A stretch of 58,816 nt of DNA. Origin: Saccharopolyspora rectivirgula DSM 43747. GTDB lineage: Bacteria; Actinomycetota; Actinomycetes; Mycobacteriales; Pseudonocardiaceae. This document shows positions 38,395 through 47,140 of the stretch, piece by piece (positions within the stretch are counted from its first letter, which is position 1; every line of letters starts with the position of its first letter). The notes under the pieces were generated by a model. That model did not search any database. It had not been told where the DNA came from and was given only the letters and a program-made list of their open reading frames with translations. Both the position numbers and the translations under genes were made by a program. The stretch spans positions 1-58,816 of the forward strand of contig NZ_AYJW01000019.1 of NCBI RefSeq assembly GCF_000497205.1, written 5' to 3'.

Positions 38395-39436
38395 GCTGGA
38401 GGCCGTCCTGGACGGCACTCCGCTGCTCGGGCAGCGCACCGGGATCGGCCGCTACACCGCTTGCCTGGCCGAGGAGCTCGCCGAGTTGGCCGCGGTGCGG
38501 TTGGTCGCGTTCACCGTTCGGGGCTGGCGGAAGCTGCGCGACCTGGCTCCGCGCGGCACCCGCGCGGTGGGGTGGCCGGTGCCGGCCCGGCTGCTGCGGA
38601 CCTGTTGGCGCGCCGCTCCGCTCCCGCCGGTCGAGCTGCTGACCGGACCGGCCTCGGTGGTGCACGGGACCAATTTCGTGCTGCCCCCGACCGCCCGGGC
38701 GGCCGGCGTGGTCACGGTGCACGATCTGGCCTTCTTGGACGATCCGCGGTTGGCGGACGCGGACCTCCCGGCGCTGGTGCGGACGTCGGTCCGGCGGGCC
38801 CGGGTGGTGTGCACGCCCAGCCGGGCGGTGGCCGAAGCGGTGCAGGAGCGGCTGGGCGCGCCGGAGCACAAGCTCGTGGTGACCCCGCTGGGGGTGGCCG
38901 CCGAGTGGTTCACCGCGGCGGCACCGGACGAGCCGTTGCGCCGCCGTCTCGGCCTGCCCGACGAGTACTTGGTGTTCGTCGGCGCGGACGGCCCCCGCAA
39001 GGGCCTGGCCGACCTGCTGCGGGTGCACCGGGACCTCGACCTGCCTCCGCTGGTCGTGTCCGGGCCGGGCCGCGCCGTCCGGGACGAGCGGGTGATCCGC
39101 ACCGGTTACCTGACCGAGTCCGAGCTGCGGCGGGTCGTCGCCGGGGCGCGGGCCCTGGTGCTGCCGTCCCGGGACGAGGGGTTCGGGCTGCCCGTGCTGG
39201 AGGCGTTCGCCTGCGGGGTTCCGGTGGTGTGCTCGGACGTCCCCGCCCTGCGGGAGGTCTCCGGGGGGCGCGCGCAGCTGTTCCGCCGCGGCGATGACGA
39301 CTCGCTGCGGGACGCCCTCCGCCGGGTGCTCTCGGAGCCGGTCGATCCGGCCGCGCTGCAGGCGCGCGCGGCCGGTTTCACCTGGCGCCGGTGCGCGGAG
39401 CGGACCCTGGCGGCCTACCGCCGGGCGCTCAGCTGA
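38384..39436 (+). CDS. Glycosyltransferase family 4 (GT1-like)
   Basis: A 350-residue GT-B enzyme, again with the GIGRY acceptor loop (AVLDGTPLLGQRTGIGRYTACL), VVTVHDLAFLDDPRLAD, FVGADGPRKGLADLL and the EX7E motif RDEGFGLPVLEAFACG. It is the third such enzyme in the cluster and is probably a paralogue of the two minus-strand copies. The GTG start lies inside the last codons of the two-domain enzyme, an 11-base overlap, so the two are translated together. Its stop overlaps the convergent rmlD stop region by eight bases. Confidence 0.9.
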   Translation: MAVELEAVLDGTPLLGQRTGIGRYTACLAEELAELAAVRLVAFTVRGWRKLRDLAPRGTRAVGWPVPARLLRTCWRAAPLPPVELLTGPASVVHGTNFVLPPTARAAGVVTVHDLAFLDDPRLADADLPALVRTSVRRARVVCTPSRAVAEAVQERLGAPEHKLVVTPLGVAAEWFTAAAPDEPLRRRLGLPDEYLVFVGADGPRKGLADLLRVHRDLDLPPLVVSGPGRAVRDERVIRTGYLTESELRRVVAGARALVLPSRDEGFGLPVLEAFACGVPVVCSDVPALREVSGGRAQLFRRGDDDSLRDALRRVLSEPVDPAALQARAAGFTWRRCAERTLAAYRRALS

Positions 39437-40337
39437 AACCGCCGGTTCGGAAGGCCGCGGCCAGCGCTTCCCGCCACGGGCGCAGCGGGGTCAACCCGGC
39501 CTGCTGCCACGAGCGCCCGGAGAGCACCGAGTAGGCCGGCCGGGGAGCCGGCCTGGGGAATTCCGCGCTGGTGCACGGCTGCACCCGCTGCGGATCGGCG
39601 CCGACCTCGGTGAAGATGGCGCGGGCGAACTCGAACCAGCTGGTCTGGCCGGAGTTGGTGCAGTGCAGCACCCGGGCGGCGGGGCCGTTCCGCTGCGCGA
39701 TGAGCTCGGCGAGCTCGACCAGTCCCGCGGCCAGGTCGGCGGCCCAGGTCGGTGAGCCGACCTGGTCGTGGACCACGGTGAGCTGGTCCTTCTCGGCCTG
39801 CAGCCGGAGCATGGTCTTGACGAAGTTGGTGCCGTGGGCGCCGTAGACCCACGCCGTGCGCACCACCCACGCGTGGGCCTCGGATTCCAGCACCGCCCGC
39901 TCGCCGGCGAGCTTGGTGCGCCCGTAGACGGTGCGCGGGTCGGTGGCGTCTTCCGGTTCGTAGGGCTGGGAAGCCTCCCCGGAGAAGACGTAGTCGGTGG
40001 ACACGTGCACCAGCGGAGCGCCGTTCTCCCGGCACACCCGGGCCAGGATCGCGGGGGCGGTGGCGTTGACCAGCTCGGCCCGTTCGACGTCCGTTTCGGC
40101 CTGGTCCACGGCGGTGTAGGCGGCGGTGTTGATCACCACCGGGCGCAGGTCGGCGTCCCGGGCGGCCTGGGTGAACGAGCCCACCGCGTCGGCCACGGCC
40201 TCTTCGTCGGTGATGTCCAGTTCTCGCGAGCTGGGTGCGTGCACCAGGGTTCCCGACCGGCTGCCGAGCAGCTGGGCCAGTTCTGCGCCGACCTGACCGC
40301 GTCCGCCGGGGACCAGCACTGCCAGGGGCATGTTCAT
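39429..40337 (-). CDS. rmlD: dTDP-4-dehydrorhamnose reductase
   Basis: The last enzyme of dTDP-L-rhamnose synthesis, an NAD(P)H-dependent extended short-chain dehydrogenase of 302 residues. The dinucleotide site is VLVPGGRGQVGAELAQLLG, followed by VVINTAAYTAVDQAETD, the STDYVFSG catalytic stretch and the YGRTKLAGE Tyr-Lys pair. PTWAADLAAGL is also typical. ATG 40337 overlaps the rmlB stop in an ATGA; the upstream in-frame extension is not family-like. Together with rmlB it supplies rhamnose to WbbL and probably to the neighbouring glycosyltransferases. Confidence 0.96.
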   Translation of the reverse strand: MNMPLAVLVPGGRGQVGAELAQLLGSRSGTLVHAPSSRELDITDEEAVADAVGSFTQAARDADLRPVVINTAAYTAVDQAETDVERAELVNATAPAILARVCRENGAPLVHVSTDYVFSGEASQPYEPEDATDPRTVYGRTKLAGERAVLESEAHAWVVRTAWVYGAHGTNFVKTMLRLQAEKDQLTVVHDQVGSPTWAADLAAGLVELAELIAQRNGPAARVLHCTNSGQTSWFEFARAIFTEVGADPQRVQPCTSAEFPRPAPRPAYSVLSGRSWQQAGLTPLRPWREALAAAFRTGGFS

Positions 40338-41323
40338 TCGGCCGTCACCACGCGGTTCTTCAGCGGCTCCCACCACGCCCGGTTCTCGCGGTACCAGCGG
40401 ATGGTCTCCCGCAGGCCCTCTTCGAAATCCACAGTGGGCGCGTAGCCGAGCTCGTCGGCGATCTTGCTGTCGTCCACCGAGTACCGCCGGTCGTGCCCCT
40501 TGCGGTCGGTGACGTACCGGACCATCGACCAGTCCATGCCCATTTCCGCCAGTAATCGCTCGGTCAGCTCCCGGTTGGTCAGCTCGGTCCCGCCGCCGAT
40601 GTTGTAGATCTCACCGGGGCGGCCGGACTCCGCCACCAGCTGCACGCCGCGGCAGTGGTCGGTGACGTGCAGCCAGTCCCGCACATTGCCGCCGTCGCCG
40701 TACAGCGGCACCGGTTTTCCGTCCATCAGGTTGGTGATGAACAGCGGGAGGACCTTCTCCGGGAATTGGTACGGACCGTAATTGTTGGAGCACCGGGTGA
40801 TGCAAACCGGAATTCCGTGGGTCCGGTAGTAGGACCGGGCCAGCAGGTCGGAACTGGCCTTGGAGGCCGAATACGGCGAATTCGGTTCCAGCACGTGGTC
40901 TTCCGGCCAGGAGCCGGATTCGATGGAACCGTACACCTCGTCGGTGGACACGTGGACGAATTTGGTCAGATCGCTGTCCACGGCGGCTTGCAGCAGGGTG
41001 TTGGTGCCCAGCACGTTGGTGCGCACGAAGGCGTCCGCTCCGACGATCGACCGGTCCACGTGGGTCTCCGCCGCGAAGTGCACGACCACGTCGGTGTTCC
41101 GCAGCAGCTTCGACACCAGCTCGAAGTCGCAGATGTCGCCGTGCACGAAGGAGAACTGCGGGTGCTCCGCTACGGGTGCGAGGTTCTCCTTGTTGCCCGC
41201 GTAGGTGAGCTTGTCCAGCACGACGACCTCGGCTCCGGCGAACGCCGGGTAGGCCCCGCCGAGCAGTTGCCGTACGTAGTGCGAGCCGATGAAGCCGGCT
41301 CCGCCCGTGACCAAGATCCGCAT
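40334..41323 (-). CDS. rmlB: dTDP-glucose 4,6-dehydratase
   Basis: Converts dTDP-glucose to dTDP-4-keto-6-deoxyglucose; 329 residues, NAD-bound, cytosolic. The Rossmann start is MRILVTGGAGFIGSHYVRQLL; the catalytic Thr-Asp-Glu lie in HVSTDEVYGSIES and the Tyr-Lys pair in YSASKASSDLL; substrate contacts include NNYGPYQFPEKVLPLF. The start ATG has GAGG and AAGG upstream. It leads the rmlB-rmlD pair and is divergent from the first LCP gene over 280 bases. In M. tuberculosis rmlB lies elsewhere, so this pairing differs from the Rv3266c locus. rmlA and rmlC are not in the window. Confidence 0.96.
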   Translation of the reverse strand: MRILVTGGAGFIGSHYVRQLLGGAYPAFAGAEVVVLDKLTYAGNKENLAPVAEHPQFSFVHGDICDFELVSKLLRNTDVVVHFAAETHVDRSIVGADAFVRTNVLGTNTLLQAAVDSDLTKFVHVSTDEVYGSIESGSWPEDHVLEPNSPYSASKASSDLLARSYYRTHGIPVCITRCSNNYGPYQFPEKVLPLFITNLMDGKPVPLYGDGGNVRDWLHVTDHCRGVQLVAESGRPGEIYNIGGGTELTNRELTERLLAEMGMDWSMVRYVTDRKGHDRRYSVDDSKIADELGYAPTVDFEEGLRETIRWYRENRAWWEPLKNRVVTAE

Positions 41324-41603
41324 TTGCCTTACCTCGTAGCCTGCGGCGACCGGACCGCCGCAAGGAGCAGTCTAGGGAAGTCGAACCCGAGTCCACCGCT
41401 CGGTCGGATTGTGCGACCGGCGCCCGGAATCCGGTAAACCGGTCATTGCTAGCACGCTCTGCGACTAGCCCGTATGAGTGGCGTCACCTGTTGTCGCACA
41501 CGTATCGAACGGCCACTGCTGTTTCGTTAACCTGCACAGCACATAGGAGCTGGATCACGTCGTTATGGTGTAACGCCCGGAAGGAAGGGCAAGGGAGGAT
41601 CGC

Positions 41604-43322
41604 GTGGAGGACCTGCCGCGCCGGCCGAGAAGCCCGCACGGGCAACCGGGCAGGCCCGCACCGCCGCGCCACCCCGGCCGGGTTCCCCGCGCTGGCAGCG
41701 GCAACCCCGCTCAGCGACGCCCTGCGCGGCCGAACAGCCCGGTCCCCCCGCCCGGCCCAGGGCGTTCCGCCGGACGGCGGAACGCGATCGCCGAGGAAGA
41801 GCTGGCCAACGACCCGTGGGAGCGGCGCAAGCAGCGGCGCGCCCATGCGATCTGGCACAACGCGGGGCGCACGGTGGTGGCCCTGCTGTCGGTGATCGTG
41901 CTCAGCGCCACCGGTTTCGCTTGGGCGTCGCTGAAGGGCTTCAGCGGCAGCACCACCGCCGGCGACGTGATCGGCGACCTGTCGGCCGAGGACGGGGCCG
42001 TGGACATCTTGTTGGTGGGCAACGACAGCCGCACCGACGCCCAGGGCAACCCCCTGCCCGACGAAGTCCTCCGCGAGCTGCGCACCACCGATGACGAGGG
42101 CGGCGACCTCACCGACACCATGATCCTGGTGCGCATCCCGAACAACGGCAAGCGCGCGGCAGCCGTTTCCTTCCCCCGCGACACCCTGGTGGACCTGGAC
42201 GAATTCGGGGAAGTCAAGCTGAATTCGGCGCTGGGCCGGGCGAAGCACGCCGAGGAGCAGCGGCTGCGCAACGCGGGGGTGACGGACGAGAAGGAGATCG
42301 AGCAGAAGTCCCGCGCCGCCGGGCAGCGGTACTTGGTGAACACCATCGAGGACCTCTCCGGCGCCGAGGTCGACCACTACGCCGAGGTGAACCTGCTCGG
42401 CTTCTACCAGATCACCAAGGCCATCGGCGGCGTCGACGTGTGCTTGAAGAACCCGGTCGACGACAGCGCCTACTCCGGCGCGGTGTTCCCGGCCGGGCGG
42501 CAGACCATCGAAGGCGCCGACGCGCTGGCGTTCGTCCGGCAGCGCCACGGCCTGCCCCGCGGCGACCTGGACCGGGCAGTGCGGCAGCAGGTGTTCATGT
42601 CCGGCCTGGCCCGCAAGATGCTCTCCAGCGGAACCCTGGCCAACCCCAACAAGCTGTCCAAATTGGTGGACGCGATCCAGGACTCCATCGTGCTGGACCC
42701 CCGGCTGGCCAACAACATCATGGGTTTCGCCCAGAAGCTGCAGGGCGTTGCCGGTGGCAACATCGAGTTCCACACCATCCCGGTCCGGTTGGAAGGGCCT
42801 TCCGGCCAGGAGGACGTGGTCGCCGACAAGGCGGAGGTCCACCGGTTCGTGGCCAACCTGCTGCTGCCCCCGGAGGAACGGGCGAAGAAGGAGCAGGAGC
42901 AGAAGCGGCTCGAAGCGGCCCGGGAGCAGGTGACCGTCAGCGTCTACAACGGCACCGGGATCAGCGGTCTGGCCAACCGGGTGCTGGAGAGCCTCTCCGC
43001 GGAGGGCTTCACCCCCGGCGGCACCGGGAACTCCGATTCCACGAGCGAGTCGCTGGTCTACCACGCCGAGGGCGACGAGGCGTCGGGCAAGCTGGTCTCC
43101 GACGCGCTCGGCGGTGTTCCCACCGCGCCCAGCCCCAACCTCAGCTCCGGCCAGGTCGAGGTGCACCTGGGTTCGGACTACCAGGGCCCGGGGGCGCAGA
43201 CCTTCGCCGCCAACCCGCAGGTCCAGCTGGACGGCATGGCGCAGGTCGGTCCGCTGCCGGTGCAGATGGGCGAGGAAGAGGAGCAGGTGATCACCGCTGG
43301 TGGGGTCCCCTGCGTGAACTGA
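41604..43322 (+). CDS. LytR-CpsA-Psr (LCP) family ligase with LytR_C domain, copy 1
   Basis: A 572-residue membrane-anchored phosphotransferase that probably attaches arabinogalactan or another undecaprenyl/decaprenyl-linked glycan to peptidoglycan. Residues 1-88 are a Pro/Arg-rich cytoplasmic tail, one membrane helix lies at about 89-111, and the LCP domain (about 130-400) shows DILLVGNDSRTDAQGN and AVSFPRDTLVDLDEFG with the catalytic Arg and Asp. A LytR_C domain begins near 442 (VTVSVYNGTGISGLANRV). The protein ends in ITAGGVPCVN, shared with the next two genes. The GTG has GGGAGG five bases upstream. It sits beside rmlB, as Rv3267 sits beside rmlD. Confidence 0.94.
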   Translation: MEDLPRRPRSPHGQPGRPAPPRHPGRVPRAGSGNPAQRRPARPNSPVPPPGPGRSAGRRNAIAEEELANDPWERRKQRRAHAIWHNAGRTVVALLSVIVLSATGFAWASLKGFSGSTTAGDVIGDLSAEDGAVDILLVGNDSRTDAQGNPLPDEVLRELRTTDDEGGDLTDTMILVRIPNNGKRAAAVSFPRDTLVDLDEFGEVKLNSALGRAKHAEEQRLRNAGVTDEKEIEQKSRAAGQRYLVNTIEDLSGAEVDHYAEVNLLGFYQITKAIGGVDVCLKNPVDDSAYSGAVFPAGRQTIEGADALAFVRQRHGLPRGDLDRAVRQQVFMSGLARKMLSSGTLANPNKLSKLVDAIQDSIVLDPRLANNIMGFAQKLQGVAGGNIEFHTIPVRLEGPSGQEDVVADKAEVHRFVANLLLPPEERAKKEQEQKRLEAAREQVTVSVYNGTGISGLANRVLESLSAEGFTPGGTGNSDSTSESLVYHAEGDEASGKLVSDALGGVPTAPSPNLSSGQVEVHLGSDYQGPGAQTFAANPQVQLDGMAQVGPLPVQMGEEEEQVITAGGVPCVN

Positions 43323-43417
43323 CGTTCCGGTTCTCGGGGCGGATCGACCGCAATGCGGCATTTTTCGCCAGGTGAGCCGAACGCGGATCACGCCGCTGCG
43401 CCCGCGGTTAAGATCCT

Positions 43418-43443
43418 CCCGAAAGATCAAGATCTCTTTCGGG
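43418..43443. promoter_or_regulatory. A+T-rich hairpin in the leader of LCP copy 2
   Basis: CCCGAAAGA and TCTTTCGGG form a perfect 9-bp stem with an 8-base loop holding two GATC units. It lies 31 bases before the GTG of LCP copy 2, in a locally A+T-rich stretch. TAAGAT at 43409-43414 just before it could be a -10 element, which would put the hairpin at the very 5' end of the mRNA. It could equally end copy 1 transcripts. Confidence 0.45.
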
Positions 43444-43474
43444 TGAAATTTGGTGCAGCGCAAGGAGGACCGAT

Positions 43475-45043
43475 GTGGACGCTCCACCGCAGTGGCCGCA
43501 CGACGGGGCTGAGCCGGTAGCGGAATCCGCGCAGCGCAAGCCGTCGCGGTGGCGCACCGGCTGGCGGTACACCTGCCGGTTCCTGGCCACCCTGATGTCG
43601 GTGACGGTGCTGAGCACCACCGGCTACGGCTGGAGCACGATGCAGAGCTTCCGCGGCAGCACGGCCGTCAGCGACATCACCGGGCCGGAACTGTCCGCCG
43701 AGGACGGTGCGGTGGACATCCTGCTGGTCGGCGACGACAGCAGGACCGACGCCCAGGGCAATCCCCTGCCCGACGAAGTGCTGCGCACCCTGCGGGCCGA
43801 CGACAGCGGCGGGGGCAACCTCACCGACACCATGATCCTGGTGCGCATCCCCACCGACGGCAGCCACATCAGCGCCGTCTCCTTCCCGCGGGACACGGTG
43901 GTGGAGACCAAGTACGGCCAGCACCTGCTCAACGCCACCCTAAGCAACGAACTGCACCACGAGCGGAAGCGCCTGCAGGACGAAGGCGTGACCGACGAGA
44001 CCGAACTGCGCGAGCTGTCCCGAGCAGCCGGGCAGAAGTTCCTGGTGCAGACGCTGGAAGAGATCAGCGGCGTGGACATCGACCACTACGCCGAGGTGAA
44101 CCTGCTCGGCTTCTACGAGATCACCAAGGCCATCGGCGGGGTGGAGGTCTGCCTGAAGAACGCCACCAAGGAACCCAAGTCCGGCGCGGACTTCCCGGCC
44201 GGGCGGCAGACCATCGAAGGCGCCGACGCGCTGGCGTTCGTCCGGCAGCGCCACGGCCTGCCGCGCTCCGACCTGGACCGCGTGGTGCGCCAGCAGGTGT
44301 TCATCTCCGGTCTGGCCCGGAAAGTCCTCTCCAGCGACACCCTGGCGAACCCGGTGAAGCTCACCAGCCTGGTCAACGCCGTGAAGAAGACCGTGGTGCT
44401 GGACCAGGAACTGGCCGACAACCTGCTGGACTTCGCCCAGGTGCTGCAGGGGATCGCCGGCGGCGACATCGAGTTCCACACCATTCCGGTGCACCTGGTG
44501 GGCCCGGTCGGGCTCGAGGACGTGACCATCGACAAGCGGGAAGTCCGCCAGTACGTGGCGAACCTCCTGCTGCCCCCGGAGGAGCGGGCGCAGCGGGAGA
44601 AGGAGCAGGCCGAGCTCCGGAAAGCGCGCGAAGCCGTCGCGGTCGACGTCTTCAACGCCGCCGGCGTCGGCGGCCTGGCCGTCCGGGTGCGCAACGAGCT
44701 GGCGGCGGAGGGCTTCGGCGTCGGCGGCGCCCAGAACGCCGACGCGACGGACACCTCGGTGGTCTACCACGCCGAGGGGGACGAGAAGTCCGGCCAACTG
44801 GTCGCGGAGTCGCTCGGCGGCCTGCCCCTGCAACCGAGCCCGAACTTGGCCCCCGGCCAGGTGGCGGTCTACCTCGGCGCGGACTACCGGGGCCCGGGCG
44901 CGCAGGGCTTCACCGGTGCCCCGGTCGTGCGGCTGGACGGCGCGCTGCGCGGACCGATCCCCGCCCAGCAGGTGGAGGACGCCCAGCAGGACGAAGCGGA
45001 GGAACCGACCATCACCGCCGGCGACGTGCCCTGCGTGAACTGA
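43475..45043 (+). CDS. LCP family ligase with LytR_C domain, copy 2
   Basis: A 522-residue paralogue of copy 1 with a shorter cytoplasmic tail. The membrane helix is at about 31-52, the LCP domain has DILLVGDDSRTDAQGN near 81 and AVSFPRDTVVETKYG near 136, and a LytR_C domain starts near 388 (VAVDVFNAAGVGGLAVRV). It ends ITAGDVPCVN. A 71-base block (44192-44262) is identical to 42486-42556 in copy 1, a sign of recent duplication or gene conversion. The GTG has a perfect AAGGAGG six bases before it. The role is presumably glycan-to-wall ligation, perhaps with different acceptor or timing. Confidence 0.94.
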   Translation: MDAPPQWPHDGAEPVAESAQRKPSRWRTGWRYTCRFLATLMSVTVLSTTGYGWSTMQSFRGSTAVSDITGPELSAEDGAVDILLVGDDSRTDAQGNPLPDEVLRTLRADDSGGGNLTDTMILVRIPTDGSHISAVSFPRDTVVETKYGQHLLNATLSNELHHERKRLQDEGVTDETELRELSRAAGQKFLVQTLEEISGVDIDHYAEVNLLGFYEITKAIGGVEVCLKNATKEPKSGADFPAGRQTIEGADALAFVRQRHGLPRSDLDRVVRQQVFISGLARKVLSSDTLANPVKLTSLVNAVKKTVVLDQELADNLLDFAQVLQGIAGGDIEFHTIPVHLVGPVGLEDVTIDKREVRQYVANLLLPPEERAQREKEQAELRKAREAVAVDVFNAAGVGGLAVRVRNELAAEGFGVGGAQNADATDTSVVYHAEGDEKSGQLVAESLGGLPLQPSPNLAPGQVAVYLGADYRGPGAQGFTGAPVVRLDGALRGPIPAQQVEDAQQDEAEEPTITAGDVPCVN

Positions 45044-45080
45044 GACCGCTTTCACTCGTCCGGTACGATCGGGCGATTCT

Positions 45081-45137
45081 CCCGCGTGGTGATCGTCATG
45101 CCAGCTAACCTGGGAAATCGATCGCACATCACGCGGG
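45081..45137. promoter_or_regulatory. Inverted repeat overlapping the ribosome site of LCP copy 3
   Basis: CCCGCGTG (45081-45088) is complementary to CACGCGGG (45130-45137), whose last bases are part of the GGGGAGG ribosome site of LCP copy 3. If the RNA folded this way the site would be hidden. The loop is 41 bases, so stability is uncertain. Confidence 0.25.
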
Positions 45138-45146
45138 GAGGTGCAG

Positions 45147-46331
45147 GTGGAAGAGGCAGGCGAGACCGCGCAGCGGCCGGACGGGGCTCCGGTTCGCCGG
45201 AAGGTGGTGCGGATTGCCGGCCGCAGTGTGCTGGCGCTGGTCTCGGCCGCCGTGCTCACCGTCACCGCGATCGCTTGGAACACCCTGGGCAAGCTGGACC
45301 GCGAGAGCACCGCCGAGGTGCTGGCCGAGCACCCGGCCGCCCCGCCCGCCGACGACGGCGCCCTGGACGTGCTGCTGGTGGGCAGCGACAGCCGCACCGA
45401 CGCGCAGGGCAATCCGCTGCCGGAGAGCGTGCTCAAGGAGCTGCGCACGGAGAGCACCAGCGGGCTCAACACCGACACCCTGATCGTGGTCCGGATACCG
45501 CACAACGGCAGCTCGCCCACCGCGGTGTCCATCCCCCGGGACACCTACACCCCGGTGCCCGGCGGCGGACGCGAGAAGATCAACGCCGTCTACGGCATGA
45601 CCCGGGCCGAGACCGAGCGCGAGCTCAGCGCCTCCGGCAAGTCGCCCCAGGAGAGCCGGCAGGAGGCGATGCTGGCCGGGCAGCGGGCGCTGGTGCAGAC
45701 CGTGGAGATGCTCACCGGCGTCCGGATCGACCACTACGCGGAGGTCAACCTCCTCGGTTTCTACGAGATCACCGAGGCCGTGGGCGGGGTCGAGGTGTGC
45801 TTGAAGCAGGCCACCAGCGACAAGGACTCCGGAGCGGACTTCGCCGCCGGCCACCAGACCATCTCCGGCGGGGACGCGCTGGCGTTCGTCCGGCAGCGGC
45901 ACGGCCTGCCCCGCGGCGACCTGGACCGGATAGTCCGGCAGCAGGCGTTCATGGCCGGGCTGGCGAAGAAGGTGCTGTCCACCCAAACCCTCACCGATCC
46001 GGACAAGCTCAACGACCTGGTGGCAGCGGCGAAGCGGTCGGTGGTGCTGGACCAGGACTGGGACACGATCAGCTTCGCCCAACAGCTGCAGCAGTTGGGC
46101 TCCGGGCAGGTGCAGTTCGTCACCATGCCGGTCACCAGCACCGGAGAGCGCAACGAGCGCGGGCAGAGCATCGTCACCGTGGACCGGCGCGAGGTGCAGC
46201 GGTTCTTCGCCGGTCTGACCGAGCAGCAGCCCCCGCGGTTCGCCCCGGCTCCGGTGGTCGGGTTGGACGGTTCCGGCCGCCAGCAGCCGCCGGTGATCAC
46301 GTCGGACGGCGAGATCCCCTGCGTGAACTGA
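45147..46331 (+). CDS. LCP family ligase without LytR_C domain, copy 3
   Basis: A 394-residue member of the tandem set. The membrane helix is at about 20-43; the LCP domain has DVLLVGSDSRTDAQGN near 74 and AVSIPRDTYTPVPGGGR near 127, plus the family YGMTRAETERE stretch and FVRQRHGLPRGDLDR. After the LCP domain only about 50 residues remain: the LytR_C domain of copies 1 and 2 is missing, yet the tail still ends ITSDGEIPCVN. I choose GTG 45147, five bases after GGGGAGG; GTG 45141 would overlap that site. Confidence 0.93.
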   Translation: MEEAGETAQRPDGAPVRRKVVRIAGRSVLALVSAAVLTVTAIAWNTLGKLDRESTAEVLAEHPAAPPADDGALDVLLVGSDSRTDAQGNPLPESVLKELRTESTSGLNTDTLIVVRIPHNGSSPTAVSIPRDTYTPVPGGGREKINAVYGMTRAETERELSASGKSPQESRQEAMLAGQRALVQTVEMLTGVRIDHYAEVNLLGFYEITEAVGGVEVCLKQATSDKDSGADFAAGHQTISGGDALAFVRQRHGLPRGDLDRIVRQQAFMAGLAKKVLSTQTLTDPDKLNDLVAAAKRSVVLDQDWDTISFAQQLQQLGSGQVQFVTMPVTSTGERNERGQSIVTVDRREVQRFFAGLTEQQPPRFAPAPVVGLDGSGRQQPPVITSDGEIPCVN

Positions 46332-46369
46332 GCGGCATGCCACCGGGGCGGCCGGGCTAGGCTGCCAGC

Positions 46370-47077
46370 ATGAGCGTTACCCGGAGACTGCTTGAGCCAC
46401 TGCTGACCGCGGACGCCCCCCGGCCTCTGATCACGCACTACGACGACGCCACCGGGGCGCGGATCGAGCTGTCCCGGCTCACCGCTGCCAACTGGGCGGC
46501 CAAGACGGCCAACTGGTTGGTCAACGAGATCGACCTGGAGCCCGGCACCCCGGTCGTGGTGGCGCTGCCGGCGCACTGGCAGACCGTGGGCGTGCTGCTG
46601 GGGGCCTGGTGGTGCGGGGCGCACCTGATCGACCAGCCCGCGGAGGCCGAGGTCGCTTTCGTCCCGGCCGACGACCTGGAGCGCGGGGCGGGCGCTTTCG
46701 TGACGGCCGCGGTCGGGCTGGACGCGCTGGGCGCGCCGCTGTCCGGGTTGCCCAGCGAAGTGGTGGACTACGTGTCCGACATCCGCGTCCACGCCGACGA
46801 GTTCAGCGGCCCGGAAATCGCCGGTGACCAGCCGGCTCTGGGCGAGTTCACAGTGGATGAAGTGGTCACCCGGGCCGCGGACCGTGCTGCGGAGTTGGGG
46901 ATCAGCAGCACCGACCGCATTTTGTCCACAAAGGAGTGGGATGGCCCGGACGGGATCATCGACGGACTGCTCTCCGTGCTCGCCGCCCGAGCTTCCCTGG
47001 TGCAGTGCACCAATGTGGACCCGACCAAGTTGGAGCGCCGCGAGCAGGACGAACGCGTCACCAAGACGCTTGGTTGA
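46370..47077 (+). CDS. TIGR03089 family protein
   Basis: A 235-residue actinobacterial protein of the TIGR03089 family (Rv3268), which looks like the N-terminal part of an acyl-AMP-forming enzyme without the ATP-binding and C-terminal domains. Typical pieces are LTAANWAAKTANWLVNEI and VVALPAHWQTVGVLLGAWW. Its function is unknown; it may be a non-catalytic relative. TAGGCT lies six bases before the ATG with no ribosome site, so the transcript may be leaderless. It follows LCP copy 3 by 38 bases, as Rv3268 follows Rv3267. Confidence 0.9.
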   Translation: MSVTRRLLEPLLTADAPRPLITHYDDATGARIELSRLTAANWAAKTANWLVNEIDLEPGTPVVVALPAHWQTVGVLLGAWWCGAHLIDQPAEAEVAFVPADDLERGAGAFVTAAVGLDALGAPLSGLPSEVVDYVSDIRVHADEFSGPEIAGDQPALGEFTVDEVVTRAADRAAELGISSTDRILSTKEWDGPDGIIDGLLSVLAARASLVQCTNVDPTKLERREQDERVTKTLG

Positions 47078-47089
47078 GCACCGAGGCAC

Positions 47090-47126
47090 CCGCTGACCGG
47101 TGACCGGCGAGCCAGCCGGTCAGCGG
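47090..47126. terminator. Bidirectional hairpin terminator
   Basis: An 11-bp perfect stem (47090-47100 with 47116-47126) around a 15-base loop, placed between the convergent TIGR03089 and DoxX genes. No U-run is present on either side. Confidence 0.75.
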
Positions 47127-47140
47127 CGGGACCTCGCCCG

